The position numbers and the translations under genes are program-made. 64,000 bases of DNA, taken from Amycolatopsis suaedae. GTDB taxonomy: Bacteria > Actinomycetota > Actinomycetes > Mycobacteriales > Pseudonocardiaceae. Of the stretch, positions 44,180 to 53,375 are shown in pieces. The first letter of the stretch is position 1; each line of letters opens with the position of its first letter. The notes beneath the pieces are model-generated. The model ran no database searches and had not been told where the DNA came from. It worked only from the letters and a program-made list of their open reading frames with translations. Where the stretch lies: assembly GCF_004214935.1 (NCBI RefSeq), contig NZ_SFCC01000024.1, positions 1-64,000 of the forward strand, read 5' to 3'.

Positions 44180-44200
44180 AGCTTTGGACGGGGCCTGGGG

Positions 44201-45214
44201 CTAGACCCGGGGGCGGCGGCTGGACTCGCGCACCACCAGTTCCGGGGTGAACAGGACGTGCTGGTGCTCGTGCCCGTCCGGGTCCTGGCTCTCGGCCATG
44301 ACCAGTGCCGCCGCCGTGCGGCCCAGCTCGTGCCGCGGCTGGCGCACCGACGTCAGCGGGACGGCCGCCGCCGCGGCGAAGTCGATGTCGTCGTAGCCGA
44401 CGATGGCGACGTCCTCGGGCACCCGCACCCCCGCCCGCACCATGGCCTGCAGCACGCCCAGTGCCAGCAGGTCGTTGGCGCAGAAGATCGCGGGCGGCCG
44501 GTTCCGCCGCGCCAGCAGCTGCTCCCCGGCCCGCTGGCCGCCGGCGACGGTCAGCGCCGGAACCTCGACGACGGAGAGCGTGCCCGCCGGGTAGCCGGCG
44601 GCCCGCACCGCGTCCTCCGCGCCCCGCCTGCGTTGCCGTGCCTGGTGCAGCCGGGACGGGCCGTTGACCATGACGATCTCCCGGTAGCCCTCGGCGAGCA
44701 GGTGGTTGATCGCCAGCTCGCCGCCGGTGTGGTCGTCGACCGCCACCGAGCACAGGTCGGGCTCCCGGCTGGGGTGGTCCAGCAGCACCACCGACACGCC
44801 CCGGTCGCGCAGCCGCCGCACCCCGTCCAGCGACGGTCCCGCCGGGGTGACCAGCACGCCGTGCACCCGCTGTTCGGCCAGCAGTTCCAGGTGGCGTGCC
44901 TCGCGGCCGGGGGAGGAGTCGCTGTTGCACAGGATCACCGCGTGCCCGGCCTCCGAGGTGGCCTCCTCGACCCCGCGGGCGACGTCGGTGAAGAACGGGT
45001 TGCCGACGTCGAGCACCAGCAGCCCGATCGCCCTGGCCGTGCCGGACCGCAGCTGCCGTGCCGACTCGTTGCGCACGAACCCCAGCTCGGCGATCGCCGC
45101 CCGGACCCGTTCGCGGGTGGCGACGGCGACGACGTCGGGCTTGTTGAGCACGTTGGACACCGTCGCCACCGACACCCTGGCCAGCGCGGCGACCTCCCGG
45201 ATGCCCACCGCCAC
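44201..45214 (-). CDS. rhaR: LacI-family repressor of rhamnose use
   Basis: A 337-residue LacI/GalR regulator. The DNA-binding head is IREVAALARVSVATVSNVLN with the hinge ESARQLRSGTARAIGLLV, and the periplasmic-binding-like ligand domain includes NPFFTDVARGVEE, VAIVGYDDIDFA and TSVRQPRHELG. It is divergent from the rhamnose importer operon and has operator-like dyads in front of itself and of the importer. Derepression by rhamnose or a breakdown product is inferred. The start is GTG with AAGGAGG seven bases upstream. Confidence 0.9.
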   Translation of the reverse strand: MAVGIREVAALARVSVATVSNVLNKPDVVAVATRERVRAAIAELGFVRNESARQLRSGTARAIGLLVLDVGNPFFTDVARGVEEATSEAGHAVILCNSDSSPGREARHLELLAEQRVHGVLVTPAGPSLDGVRRLRDRGVSVVLLDHPSREPDLCSVAVDDHTGGELAINHLLAEGYREIVMVNGPSRLHQARQRRRGAEDAVRAAGYPAGTLSVVEVPALTVAGGQRAGEQLLARRNRPPAIFCANDLLALGVLQAMVRAGVRVPEDVAIVGYDDIDFAAAAAVPLTSVRQPRHELGRTAAALVMAESQDPDGHEHQHVLFTPELVVRESSRRPRV

Positions 45215-45229
45215 GGCGGTACCTCCTTA

Positions 45230-45242
45230 TTGAAACGTCTCA
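45230..45242. promoter_or_regulatory. LacI-type operator in front of rhaR
   Basis: TTGAAACGTCTCA is a near-palindrome of the TGAAACGTTTCA type with a central CG, 15 bases upstream of the LacI gene start and just before its Shine-Dalgarno sequence. It suggests autorepression. Confidence 0.65.
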
Positions 45243-45292
45243 CAGAACGATAACCCATCTGCCGGTTGATCTTCGGCCATTCACCCTGGGGC

Positions 45293-45322
45293 TTGACACG
45301 CGTGACCCCGGTCACGCAGGCT
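45293..45322 (+). promoter_or_regulatory. Promoter of the rhamnose importer operon
   Basis: TTGACA (45293-45298) is a full consensus -35, and CAGGCT (45317-45322) after 18 bases is a plausible -10. The spacer carries the perfect dyad GTGAC-CCCG-GTCAC (45302-45315), a second possible control site distinct from the LacI operator. Confidence 0.5.
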
Positions 45323-45338
45323 GATCCCGCATGTCTGG

Positions 45339-45352
45339 TTGAAACGATTCAA
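45339..45352. promoter_or_regulatory. LacI-type operator in front of the rhamnose operon
   Basis: TTGAAACGATTCAA has perfect outer arms TTGAA/TTCAA with central ACGA. It sits downstream of the promoter and 15 bases before the first gene, where a bound repressor would block transcription. It matches the operator in front of rhaR. Confidence 0.75.
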
Positions 45353-45367
45353 AGACTGGAGCCGCGG

Positions 45368-46870
45368 ATGCCCGAGGACGACACCGCGCCGGTCGTCGCC
45401 CTGCGCGGGACCGGCAAGGCGTTCGGCGCGGTCCGTGCCCTCGACGACGTCTCGCTGGAACTGCTGCCGGGCCGGGCTCACGCGCTGCTGGGGGAGAACG
45501 GCGCGGGCAAGTCGACGCTGATCAAGCTGCTGGCCGGGGTGCACCGCCCGGACGCCGGCCACGTCGAGGTCGCGGGCAGGCCGGCCCGCTTCACCGGCCC
45601 GGCCGACGCCCGCGCGGCCGGGATCGCGGTGATCTACCAGGAACCCACGCTGTTCCCCGACCTCTCGGTCGCCGAGAACGTCTACATGGGACGCCAGCCG
45701 CTGCGGTCCGGCCGCCGCATCGACGCCGCCGCGCTGGACGGGCTGGTCCGCGGCCTGTTCGGCAGGCTCGGCGTCACGCTGGACCCGCAACGGCCCGCCC
45801 GCGGGCTGTCCATCGCCGACCAGCAGGTCGTCGAGATCGCCAAGGCGCTGTCGTTCGACGCCCGCGTGGTGGTGATGGACGAGCCCACCGCCGCGCTCTC
45901 GCCCGCCGAGGTCCGCAGGCTGTTCGACGTCGCGCGGGCACTGCTGGCCGAGGGCGTCGCGGTGCTGTTCGTGTCGCACCGGCTGGACGAGGTGTTCCAG
46001 CTGTGCGAGCAGGCGACCGTCCTGCGCGACGGCGCTCACGTGTGGACCGGCCCGCTGGCCGGCGTCGGGCCCGACGAACTGGTGCACCGCATGGTGGGCC
46101 GCGAACTGTCGGCGCTCTACCCGGACGGCCGCGGCACGCCCGGCGGCGTCGTGCTGTCGGCGCGCCGGCTGACCAGGGAAGGTGTGTTCACCGACGTCTC
46201 GTTCGACCTGCGGGCCGGTGAGGTGGTCGCGCTGGCCGGCCTGGTCGGCGCGGGCCGCAGCGAGGTCGCCCGCGCGATCTTCGGCGTGGACCGGCTCGAC
46301 GCCGGGACGGTGACCGTCGACGGCCGTCCGCTGCGGGCGGCGTCGCCGAGTGCGGCCATGGCCGCCGGGATCGGTTTCGTGCCCGAGGACCGCCGCCAGC
46401 AGGGCCTGGTGCTGGACGCCTCCATCGAACGCAACACCGCGCTCGCGTCGCTGGGCAGCCTGCGCCGCGGCTGGCTGATCCGCCGCCGCGACGAACGGGA
46501 ACTGGCCCGCGACTGGGCGGTCCGGCTGCGGCTGAAGTTCGCCAGGCTCACCGACCCGGTCGGTGTGCTGTCCGGCGGCAACCAGCAGAAGGTGGTGCTG
46601 GCCAAGTGGCTGTCCCGCCGCCCGAGGATGCTGATCGTCGACGAGCCGACCCGCGGCATCGACGTGGGAACGAAGGCCGAGGTGCACCGGGTGCTGGCCG
46701 AACTGGCCGCCGACGGGGTGGCGGTGCTGATGATCTCCTCCGAACTGCCCGAGGTCCTCGGTATGGCCGACCGGGTGCTGGTGATGCACGAGGGCAGGCT
46801 GGTCGCCGAACTGGACCGCGACGACGCCACCGAGCAGTCGGTGGCCCTGGCGGCGGCGGGGCGCCGATGA
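45368..46870 (+). CDS. rhaT: Rhamnose ABC importer, ATP-binding protein
   Basis: A 500-residue double ATPase of the ribose/rhamnose importer class (CUT2). First half: Walker [10 protein letters not shown], Walker [12 protein letters not shown]. Second half: degenerate Walker A LVGAGRSE, signature LSGGNQQK, Walker [12 protein letters not shown], typical of this class. ATG 45368 has GGAG about seven bases upstream. It opens the importer operon, and each following gene to the binding protein overlaps by four bases (ATGA). Confidence 0.92.
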   Translation: MPEDDTAPVVALRGTGKAFGAVRALDDVSLELLPGRAHALLGENGAGKSTLIKLLAGVHRPDAGHVEVAGRPARFTGPADARAAGIAVIYQEPTLFPDLSVAENVYMGRQPLRSGRRIDAAALDGLVRGLFGRLGVTLDPQRPARGLSIADQQVVEIAKALSFDARVVVMDEPTAALSPAEVRRLFDVARALLAEGVAVLFVSHRLDEVFQLCEQATVLRDGAHVWTGPLAGVGPDELVHRMVGRELSALYPDGRGTPGGVVLSARRLTREGVFTDVSFDLRAGEVVALAGLVGAGRSEVARAIFGVDRLDAGTVTVDGRPLRAASPSAAMAAGIGFVPEDRRQQGLVLDASIERNTALASLGSLRRGWLIRRRDERELARDWAVRLRLKFARLTDPVGVLSGGNQQKVVLAKWLSRRPRMLIVDEPTRGIDVGTKAEVHRVLAELAADGVAVLMISSELPEVLGMADRVLVMHEGRLVAELDRDDATEQSVALAAAGRR

Positions 46871-47916
46871 CCACCGAGCTGACCAGCCGCCCGAAGCCCA
46901 CCGGCGCCGAACCGGCCACCGCGCGCCGCCTGGCCCGGCGGGTGGGCCGGGTCCGCGAGCTGGGCATCGCCGGTGCGCTCGTGCTCGTCGTCGCCACCGC
47001 GACCATCGCCAACCCGCGGTTCCTCGATCCCCAGGGCGTGCGCGACCTCCTGCTCAACGCCGCCATCGTCGCGCTGCTCGCCGTCGGCCAGACGATCGTG
47101 GTGGTCACCCGCAACGTCGACCTGTCCGTCGGCTCGGTGCTCGGCCTGTCCGCGTTCCTCACCGCCGACACGCTGGCGTCCAATCCCGGGCTGCCCGTCG
47201 TCGCCGGGATGGCGGTCGGCGTGCTGACCGGGGTGGCCTGCGGGGTGCTCAACGGGCTCGTCGTGGCCGTCGGCAGGGTGCCCAGCCTGGTCGTCACCCT
47301 CGGCACGCTCTACGTCGTGCGCGGCCTGGACTTCGCCGTCGCCCAGGGCACCCAGGTCGGCGCCGCCGACCTGCCGTCGGGCCTGCTGGGCTTCGGCGGC
47401 GGGCGGGTGCTCGGCGTGCCCTACCTGGTGCTGGTGACGCTGGCCGCGGTGCTGCTGGCCGCGTTCTACCTGCGGTCCTACCGGTCCGGGCGGGAGCTGT
47501 ACGCCATCGGCTCGCACCCGGAGGCCGCGGTGCTGGCCGGGATTGCGGTGGGGCGCAGGGTGTTCGCCGCGTTCGTGGTGTCCGGGGCCATCGCCGGGCT
47601 GGCCGGCACGTTGTGGACTGCCCGCTACGGCACCGTCGACGCCGCCGCGGGCACCGGGCTCGAACTGCAGGTGGTGGCGGCCGTCGTGGTCGGGGGTGTG
47701 GCCATCTTCGGCGGGTCCGGCACCGTGGTCGGCGCCGCGCTGGGCGCGTTGCTGCTGAGCACCATTTCCGGCTGCCTGGTCGTACTGGGCGTTCCGGCGT
47801 TCTGGCAGCAGGCCATCACCGGCGCGCTGCTGCTGGCCGCCATCTCGCTGGACCGGCTGGTGGCGCTGCGGCTGGCCGCCGCGCTGCGCCGCAGCAGCGG
47901 AAGGGGGCGGACATGA
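46867..47916 (+). CDS. rhaP: Rhamnose ABC importer, permease 1
   Basis: A 349-residue CUT2-type permease with a cytoplasmic head of about 30 residues and eight to ten membrane helices. Family motifs are [48 protein letters not shown] (the loop that meets the ATPase) and [18 protein letters not shown]. Pairs with the next permease as a heterodimer, as in the Rhizobium RhaTPQS system. Confidence 0.9.
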   Translation: MTTELTSRPKPTGAEPATARRLARRVGRVRELGIAGALVLVVATATIANPRFLDPQGVRDLLLNAAIVALLAVGQTIVVVTRNVDLSVGSVLGLSAFLTADTLASNPGLPVVAGMAVGVLTGVACGVLNGLVVAVGRVPSLVVTLGTLYVVRGLDFAVAQGTQVGAADLPSGLLGFGGGRVLGVPYLVLVTLAAVLLAAFYLRSYRSGRELYAIGSHPEAAVLAGIAVGRRVFAAFVVSGAIAGLAGTLWTARYGTVDAAAGTGLELQVVAAVVVGGVAIFGGSGTVVGAALGALLLSTISGCLVVLGVPAFWQQAITGALLLAAISLDRLVALRLAAALRRSSGRGRT

Positions 47917-48887
47917 CCCGCGTGCTGCGCTGGGAATCGGCGCTGGTGGTCCTGCTGGTACTGGTCGCCGTCATCGGCTCGGTCCGCACCGGTGGCACGT
48001 TCCTGTCCGGGGACAACCTGTTCTACCTCGGCCTGGACATCGCCGAGATCGCGCTCATCGCGCTGCCGCTGACGCTGGTCGTGGTGTCCGGCGAGATCGA
48101 CCTGTCGGTGGCGTCCACGCTGGGCCTGGCCAGCGCACTGGTCGGTACACTGTGGACGGCCGGCTGGCCGCTGGAGCTGATCCTGCCGACGGTGATCGTC
48201 GCCGGAGCCGCCTGCGGCGCGGTCAACGGCCTGCTGGTCACCCGGCTCGGCCTGCCGTCGCTGGCGGTCACCATCGGCACCCTGGCGCTGTACCGCGGGC
48301 TCGCGCTGGTCCTGCTCGGCGACACAGCGGTGGCCGACTTCCCGGCCGCCTACACGCAGTTCGGCACCACGCCGGTCCCCGGGACGTGGCTGCCCTACCC
48401 GATCCTCGCGTTCGCCGTGCTGGCCGTGGTGTTCGTGGTGCTGCTGCACGCGACGCCGTTCGGCCGCGCCACGTTCGCCATCGGCGCCAACACCGAGGCG
48501 GCCCGGTTCTCCGGGATCCGGGTCAACCGCACCAAGCTGATCCTGTTCGTGCTCACCGGCGCCGTCGCCGCCCTGGCCGGCATCGTGTACACGCTGCGGT
48601 TCTCCAGTGCCCGCGCCGACAACGGCACCGGGCTGGAGCTGGCCGTGGTCGCCGCGGTGCTGCTGGGCGGGGTGTCGATCTTCGGCGGCCGCGGCACGCT
48701 CGGCGGTGTCATCGCCGGGGTGCTGCTGCTCGGCGCGCTGCGCAACGTCCTCATTCTCGGCGACGTCTCGACCGAGACGCTCACCGTCGTCACCGGCCTG
48801 CTGTTGCTGCTCGGCGTCCTCACGCCGCCGACGGTGTCCCGGATAGCGGCCCGCATCAGACGTCCCACGGAAGGAGCCTCCCCATGA
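47913..48887 (+). CDS. rhaQ: Rhamnose ABC importer, permease 2
   Basis: A 324-residue CUT2-type permease. Motifs parallel the first permease: GEIDLSVASTLGLAS, LPSLAVTIGTLALYRG, FAIGANTEAARFSGI (ATPase contact loop) and GGVSIFGGRGTLGGVIAG. Nine or ten membrane helices, no signal peptide. Overlaps both neighbours by four bases. Confidence 0.9.
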   Translation: MTRVLRWESALVVLLVLVAVIGSVRTGGTFLSGDNLFYLGLDIAEIALIALPLTLVVVSGEIDLSVASTLGLASALVGTLWTAGWPLELILPTVIVAGAACGAVNGLLVTRLGLPSLAVTIGTLALYRGLALVLLGDTAVADFPAAYTQFGTTPVPGTWLPYPILAFAVLAVVFVVLLHATPFGRATFAIGANTEAARFSGIRVNRTKLILFVLTGAVAALAGIVYTLRFSSARADNGTGLELAVVAAVLLGGVSIFGGRGTLGGVIAGVLLLGALRNVLILGDVSTETLTVVTGLLLLLGVLTPPTVSRIAARIRRPTEGASP

Positions 48888-49930
48888 GGACACTAGCCGT
48901 ACTGGCTGTAGCCGTACTGGCGCTGGCCGGATGTACCACGCGCGACGGCGCCGGCCAGCAGGCCGGGCCGTCCGGGCCCGCGGGTGCCGCCGATCCCAAT
49001 GCCCAGCTGAAGACCGGGTTGAAGGTGACGTTCCTGCCCAAGCAGGTCAACAACCCGTACTTCACCGTGGTGGGCAAGGCAATCGAGCAGGCCTCCGGTG
49101 AGCTGAAGGCCGAGTACAAGGCGACCGGGCCGTCCGAGGCCAGTGCCGCCTCCCAGGTCACCTACATCAACACCGCCGCCCAGCAGCGGCAGGACGTGCT
49201 GGTGCTGGCGGCCAACGACCGCAACGCCGTCGCGCCCGCGCTCAAGGCCGCCCGGTCGGCCGGGATGAAGGTGGTGACGCTGGACTCCGACGCCGCGCCC
49301 GACGCCCGCGACCTGTTCATCAACCAGGTCGACTCCCGCGAGGTCGCCGTCAAGCAGCTGGAGCTGATCTCCGCCGCCATCGGTGGCGCGGGGGAGTTCG
49401 CGGTGCTGTCGGCCACCGCCAACGCCACCAACCAGAACACCTGGATCGAGGTGATGCGCCAGGAGCTGGCCACGCCGAAGTACGCGGCGCTCAAGCTGGT
49501 CGAGGTGGCCTACGGCAACGACGACGACCAGACCTCGTTCCAGAAGACCCAGGGCCTGCTGCAGGCCCACCCGAACCTGAAGGGCATCGTCTCGCCCACG
49601 ACGGTGGGGCTCGCCGCAGCCGGCCGGTACCTGTCCTCCTCGGAGTACAAGGGCAAGGTCGCGCTGACCGGGCTGGGCACACCCAACCAGATGCGGCAGT
49701 ACGTCAAGGACGGCACCGTGGGCTCGTTCGCCCTGTGGGAACCGGCCAAGCTGGGCTACCTGGCGACGTTCGCCGCCGCCGCGCTGGCGTCCAACCAGAT
49801 CACCGGCGCGCAGGGGCAGAAGTTCCGCGCGGGCAACCTCGGCGAGTACACCGTCGGTGCCCAGGGGGAGATCGTGCTCGGCCCGCCGACGGTGTTCGAC
49901 AAGGCCAACATCGACCGGTTCGACTTCTGA
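48884..49930 (+). CDS. rhaS: Rhamnose-binding lipoprotein of the ABC importer
   Basis: A 348-residue lipoprotein. The signal ends in the lipobox LALAGC with Cys17. A Gly/Pro/Ala linker leads to a periplasmic-binding fold of the ribose-binding type: KVTFLPKQVNNPYFTVVGKAI, then VLVLAANDRNAVAPALKAA, VTLDSDAAPDARDLFINQ and PTTVGLAAAGRYL. The domain start closely resembles known rhamnose-binding proteins (RhaS). It captures the sugar released by the GH78 enzymes outside the membrane. Confidence 0.9.
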   Translation: MRTLAVLAVAVLALAGCTTRDGAGQQAGPSGPAGAADPNAQLKTGLKVTFLPKQVNNPYFTVVGKAIEQASGELKAEYKATGPSEASAASQVTYINTAAQQRQDVLVLAANDRNAVAPALKAARSAGMKVVTLDSDAAPDARDLFINQVDSREVAVKQLELISAAIGGAGEFAVLSATANATNQNTWIEVMRQELATPKYAALKLVEVAYGNDDDQTSFQKTQGLLQAHPNLKGIVSPTTVGLAAAGRYLSSSEYKGKVALTGLGTPNQMRQYVKDGTVGSFALWEPAKLGYLATFAAAALASNQITGAQGQKFRAGNLGEYTVGAQGEIVLGPPTVFDKANIDRFDF

Positions 49931-49941
49931 GGGGACGCGAC

Positions 49942-51090
49942 GTGCTAGAGGTGTTGCGGCGGCAGCGCATCGAGACCCCGTCGTGGGCCTACGGGAACTC
50001 CGGGACCCGGTTCAAGGTGTTCGCGCAGCCGGGAATCCCGCGCACGCCGTTCGAGAAGATCGACGACGCCGCGCAGGTGCACCGGTTCACCGGGGTCGCG
50101 CCGAGTGTGGCGCTGCACATCCCGTGGGACCGGGTGGACGACTGGGACGCGCTGGCCCGGCACGCTGCCGATGCGGGGATCGAGCTGGGCGCGGTCAACC
50201 CCAACGTGTTCCAGGAGGACGACTACCGGCTGGGCAGCCTGTGCAACCCCGACCCGGCCGTCCGGCGCAAGGCCACCGATCACCTGCTGGAATGCGTCGA
50301 GATCGGTGCGCGGATCGGGTCGCCGGTGCTGTCGATGTGGGTGGCCGACGGCACCAACTACGCCGGGCAGGACGACATCCGGGCCCGCCAGGACCGGCTG
50401 GAAGCGGCATTGCGCGAGGCCTACGACGCGATGCCGGAGTCGATGCGGCTGCTGCTGGAGTACAAGTTCTTCGAGCCGCACTTCTACACCATGGATGTGC
50501 CGGACTGGGGCACGTCGTTCGCGCAGTGCCTGCGGCTCGGGGAGCGGGCGCAGGTGCTGGTCGACACCGGCCACCACGCGCCGGGCACCAACATCGAGTT
50601 CCTGGTGGCGATCCTGCTGCGGGAGGGCAGGCTCGGCGGGTTCCACTTCAACAGCCGCAACTACGCCGACGACGACCTCATGGTCGGCGCGGCCGACCCG
50701 TTCCAGCTGTTCCGCATCCTGCACGAACTGGCCGGTGCCGGCGCGCTGGAGCCGGATTCCGGGGTGGCGTTCATGCTCGACCAGTGCCACAACCTGGAGC
50801 CGAAGATCCCGGCGCTGATCCGGTCGATCGTCAACGTGCAGGAAGCCACCGCCAAGGCACTGCTGGTGGACCGTGAGGCGCTGGCCGCCGCGCAGCGGGA
50901 CGGTGACGTACTCGGCGCGCACGCGGTGGTGATGGACGCGTTCCACACCGACGTGCGGCCGATGCTGGCCGGGCTGCGCGAGGACATGGGCCTGGACCCG
51001 GACCCGCTCGCCGCCTACCACCGCAGCGGCTACCAGCAGCGCATCGAGTCCGAACGCGCCGGCGGCGCGGCGATGGGATGGGGAGCATGA
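49942..51090 (+). CDS. rhaI: L-rhamnose isomerase
   Basis: A 382-residue TIM-barrel isomerase of the Pseudomonas stutzeri/Rhizobium type, converting L-rhamnose to L-rhamnulose. Metal-site segments are MLLEYKFFEPHFY (in RLLLEYKFFEPHF), LVDTGHHAPGTNIEF, GGFHFNSRNYADDDL and FMLDQCHNLEPK. The opening ETPSWAYGNSGTRFKVF matches this branch. GTG 49942 is used since it follows the binding-protein stop by 11 bases with GGGG just upstream. The next gene's ATG overlaps its stop. Confidence 0.92.
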   Translation: MLEVLRRQRIETPSWAYGNSGTRFKVFAQPGIPRTPFEKIDDAAQVHRFTGVAPSVALHIPWDRVDDWDALARHAADAGIELGAVNPNVFQEDDYRLGSLCNPDPAVRRKATDHLLECVEIGARIGSPVLSMWVADGTNYAGQDDIRARQDRLEAALREAYDAMPESMRLLLEYKFFEPHFYTMDVPDWGTSFAQCLRLGERAQVLVDTGHHAPGTNIEFLVAILLREGRLGGFHFNSRNYADDDLMVGAADPFQLFRILHELAGAGALEPDSGVAFMLDQCHNLEPKIPALIRSIVNVQEATAKALLVDREALAAAQRDGDVLGAHAVVMDAFHTDVRPMLAGLREDMGLDPDPLAAYHRSGYQQRIESERAGGAAMGWGA

Positions 51091-53120
51091 CACACCCCGA
51101 GGTGAAGGCGCTGCTGGAACGCAGCCACGAACTCGGCGCGGACCCGCGCAACACCAACTACGCCGGCGGCAACGCCTCGGTGAAGGCGAGCGCGCCCGAC
51201 CCGGTCACCGGTGACGAGGTGGACCTGTTGTGGGTCAAGGGTTCCGGCGGCGACCTGGGCACGCTGACCGAGGACGGGCTCGCCGTGCTGCGGCTGGACC
51301 GGCTGCGGGCGCTGACCGGCGTCTACCCGGGCGTCGACCGGGAGGACGAGATGGTGGCCGCGTTCGACTTCTGCCTGCACGGCAAGGGCGGCGCGGCACC
51401 GTCGATCGACACCGCCATGCACGGGCTGGTCGACGCCGCGCACGTCGACCACCTGCACCCCGACGCCGGGATCGCGCTGGCCACCGCCGCCGACGGGGAG
51501 CGGCTGACCGCCGAGTGCTTCGGTTCCCGGGTGGCGTGGGTCCCGTGGCGGCGGCCGGGTTTCCAGCTGGGACTGGACATCGCCGAGATCAAACGGTCCA
51601 ATCCGGACGCCATCGGCGTCATCCTCGGCGGGCACGGCATCACCGCGTGGGGCGAGACGTCCCAGCAGTGCCGCGACCACTCGCTGGAGATCATCCGCAC
51701 CGCGACGGAGTTCCTGGCCGAGCGGGGCAGGCCCGACCCGTTCGGTTCCCGGGTGGCGGAGTGGGAGCCGCTGCCCGTCCAGGCGCGGAGGGAGCGGGCG
51801 GCCGCGCTGGCACCGGTGCTGCGGGGGCTGGCCTCGACCGACCGCCGGCAGGTCGGGCACTTCACCGACAGCGACGAGGTGCTGGAGTTCCTGGCCTGCT
51901 CGCAGATGCCGGAGCTGGCCGCGCTGGGCACGTCGTGCCCCGACCACTTCCTGCGCACCAAGGTCCGGCCCCTGGTGCTGGACACCGCCGCGGACGCGCC
52001 GCTGGACGAGGTCCTCGCGCGGGCCAGGGCGCTGCACGCCGGGTACCGGGCGGACTACCGGGCCTACTACGAGCGCTACGCCGAGCCGGACTCACCGCCG
52101 ATGCGCGGTGCCGACCCGGCCGTCGTGCTGGTGCCCGGCGTCGGCATGTTCAGCTTCGGCGCCGACAAGCAGACCGCGCGGGTGGCGGGCGAGTTCTACG
52201 TCAACGCCATCAACGTCATGCGGGGCGCCCAGTCGGTCTCGGAGTACCGGCCGATCGAGGAACGGGAGAAGTTCCGCATCGAGTACTGGGAGCTGGAAGA
52301 GGCCAAGCTGCGCCGCAGGCCGGCTCCCAAGCCGCTGGCCGGGCGGGTGGCGCTGGTGACCGGGGCGGGGTCGGGAATCGGGCGGGCCACCGCGCGGCGC
52401 CTGGCCGCCGAGGGCGCGTGCGTGGTGGTGGCCGACCTGGACGCGGACGCGGCGCGGACGGTGTGCGCGGAGATCGGCGGTGAGACCGCCGTGGCGGTGA
52501 CCGCCGACGTCACCGACTCGGCCGCCGTCGACGCGGCGTTCGCGGCGGCGTGCCTGGTCTTCGGCGGGGTCGACCTGGTGGTGAACAACGCGGGCCTGTC
52601 GGTGTCGAAAGCCTTGGTGGACACCACCGACGCGGACTGGGACCGGCAGCACGCGGTGATGCCGCGCGGGTCGTTCCTGGTGTCGCGGGCGGCGGCGCGG
52701 GTGATGACCGCGCAGGGCATGGGCGGCGACCTGGTGTACGTCGCCAGCAAGAACGGCGTGTTCGCCGGCCCGAACAACGTGGCGTACGGGGCGGCGAAGG
52801 CCGACCAGGCGCACCAGGTGCGGCTGCTGGCCGCGGAGCTGGGGGAGCACGGCATCCGGGTCAACGGGGTCAACCCGGACGGGGTGGTGCGGGGCTCGGG
52901 CATCTTCGCCGGCGGGTGGGGTGCGCAGCGGGCGGCGGTGTACGGCGTGGCCGAGGAGGACCTGGGCGCCTACTACGCCGGGCGGACGCTGCTGAAGCGG
53001 GAGGTGCTGCCGGAGCACGTGGCGGCCGCGGTGTTCGTGCTCACCGGCGGGGAACTGTCCAGGACGACCGGGACGCACGTTCCGGTGGACTCGGGGGTGG
53101 CCGCGGCGTTCCTACGGTGA
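51087..53120 (+). CDS. rhaD: Bifunctional rhamnulose-1-phosphate aldolase/short-chain dehydrogenase
   Basis: A 677-residue two-domain enzyme. The N-terminal class II aldolase/adducin domain (to about 400) has the zinc His motif HVDHLHPD and GGHGITAWG; it splits rhamnulose 1-phosphate into dihydroxyacetone phosphate and lactaldehyde. The C-terminal SDR domain has VTGAGSGIG (about 427), NNAG and the catalytic YGAAK; it is expected to oxidise lactaldehyde to lactate. This is the RhaE/YuxG fusion found in Bacillus, rhizobia and actinobacteria. Confidence 0.92.
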   Translation: MTHPEVKALLERSHELGADPRNTNYAGGNASVKASAPDPVTGDEVDLLWVKGSGGDLGTLTEDGLAVLRLDRLRALTGVYPGVDREDEMVAAFDFCLHGKGGAAPSIDTAMHGLVDAAHVDHLHPDAGIALATAADGERLTAECFGSRVAWVPWRRPGFQLGLDIAEIKRSNPDAIGVILGGHGITAWGETSQQCRDHSLEIIRTATEFLAERGRPDPFGSRVAEWEPLPVQARRERAAALAPVLRGLASTDRRQVGHFTDSDEVLEFLACSQMPELAALGTSCPDHFLRTKVRPLVLDTAADAPLDEVLARARALHAGYRADYRAYYERYAEPDSPPMRGADPAVVLVPGVGMFSFGADKQTARVAGEFYVNAINVMRGAQSVSEYRPIEEREKFRIEYWELEEAKLRRRPAPKPLAGRVALVTGAGSGIGRATARRLAAEGACVVVADLDADAARTVCAEIGGETAVAVTADVTDSAAVDAAFAAACLVFGGVDLVVNNAGLSVSKALVDTTDADWDRQHAVMPRGSFLVSRAAARVMTAQGMGGDLVYVASKNGVFAGPNNVAYGAAKADQAHQVRLLAAELGEHGIRVNGVNPDGVVRGSGIFAGGWGAQRAAVYGVAEEDLGAYYAGRTLLKREVLPEHVAAAVFVLTGGELSRTTGTHVPVDSGVAAAFLR

Positions 53121-53141
53121 CCGGCACGGAAGGAGTGGTCG

Positions 53142-53375
53142 ATGACGGGGATCTTGCCGGCTGTGCGCGACGCCGACGACCCGGTGGAGCTGTCGGAGGA
53201 AGACCTGAAACTGCTGCGGCTGCTGGCCACCGGGCTGCCGATCGACGCGGTGGCGCGGCGGCTGGACCTGTCCGGGCGGACGGTGCGGCGGCGGACCCGC
53301 GCCATCTGTGACCAGCTCGGCCTGACCGCGCCGGTGCAGGCGATCGTGTGGGCGGCGCACCGGCGGCTGCTGTGA
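53142..53375 (+). CDS. Stand-alone LuxR-type helix-turn-helix protein
   Basis: A 77-residue protein that is almost entirely one LuxR/NarL-type DNA-binding domain: LSEEDLKLLRLLATGLPIDA, then VARRLDLSGRTVRRRTRAIC and DQLGLTAPVQAIVWAA. There is no receiver or ligand domain. The start has AAGGAG five to seven bases upstream, and the stop overlaps the rhamnulokinase start (GTGA), so it is an integral operon member. It could be a local regulator of the rhamnose genes that works beside LacI. I know of no described counterpart in rhamnose operons. Confidence 0.8.
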   Translation: MTGILPAVRDADDPVELSEEDLKLLRLLATGLPIDAVARRLDLSGRTVRRRTRAICDQLGLTAPVQAIVWAAHRRLL

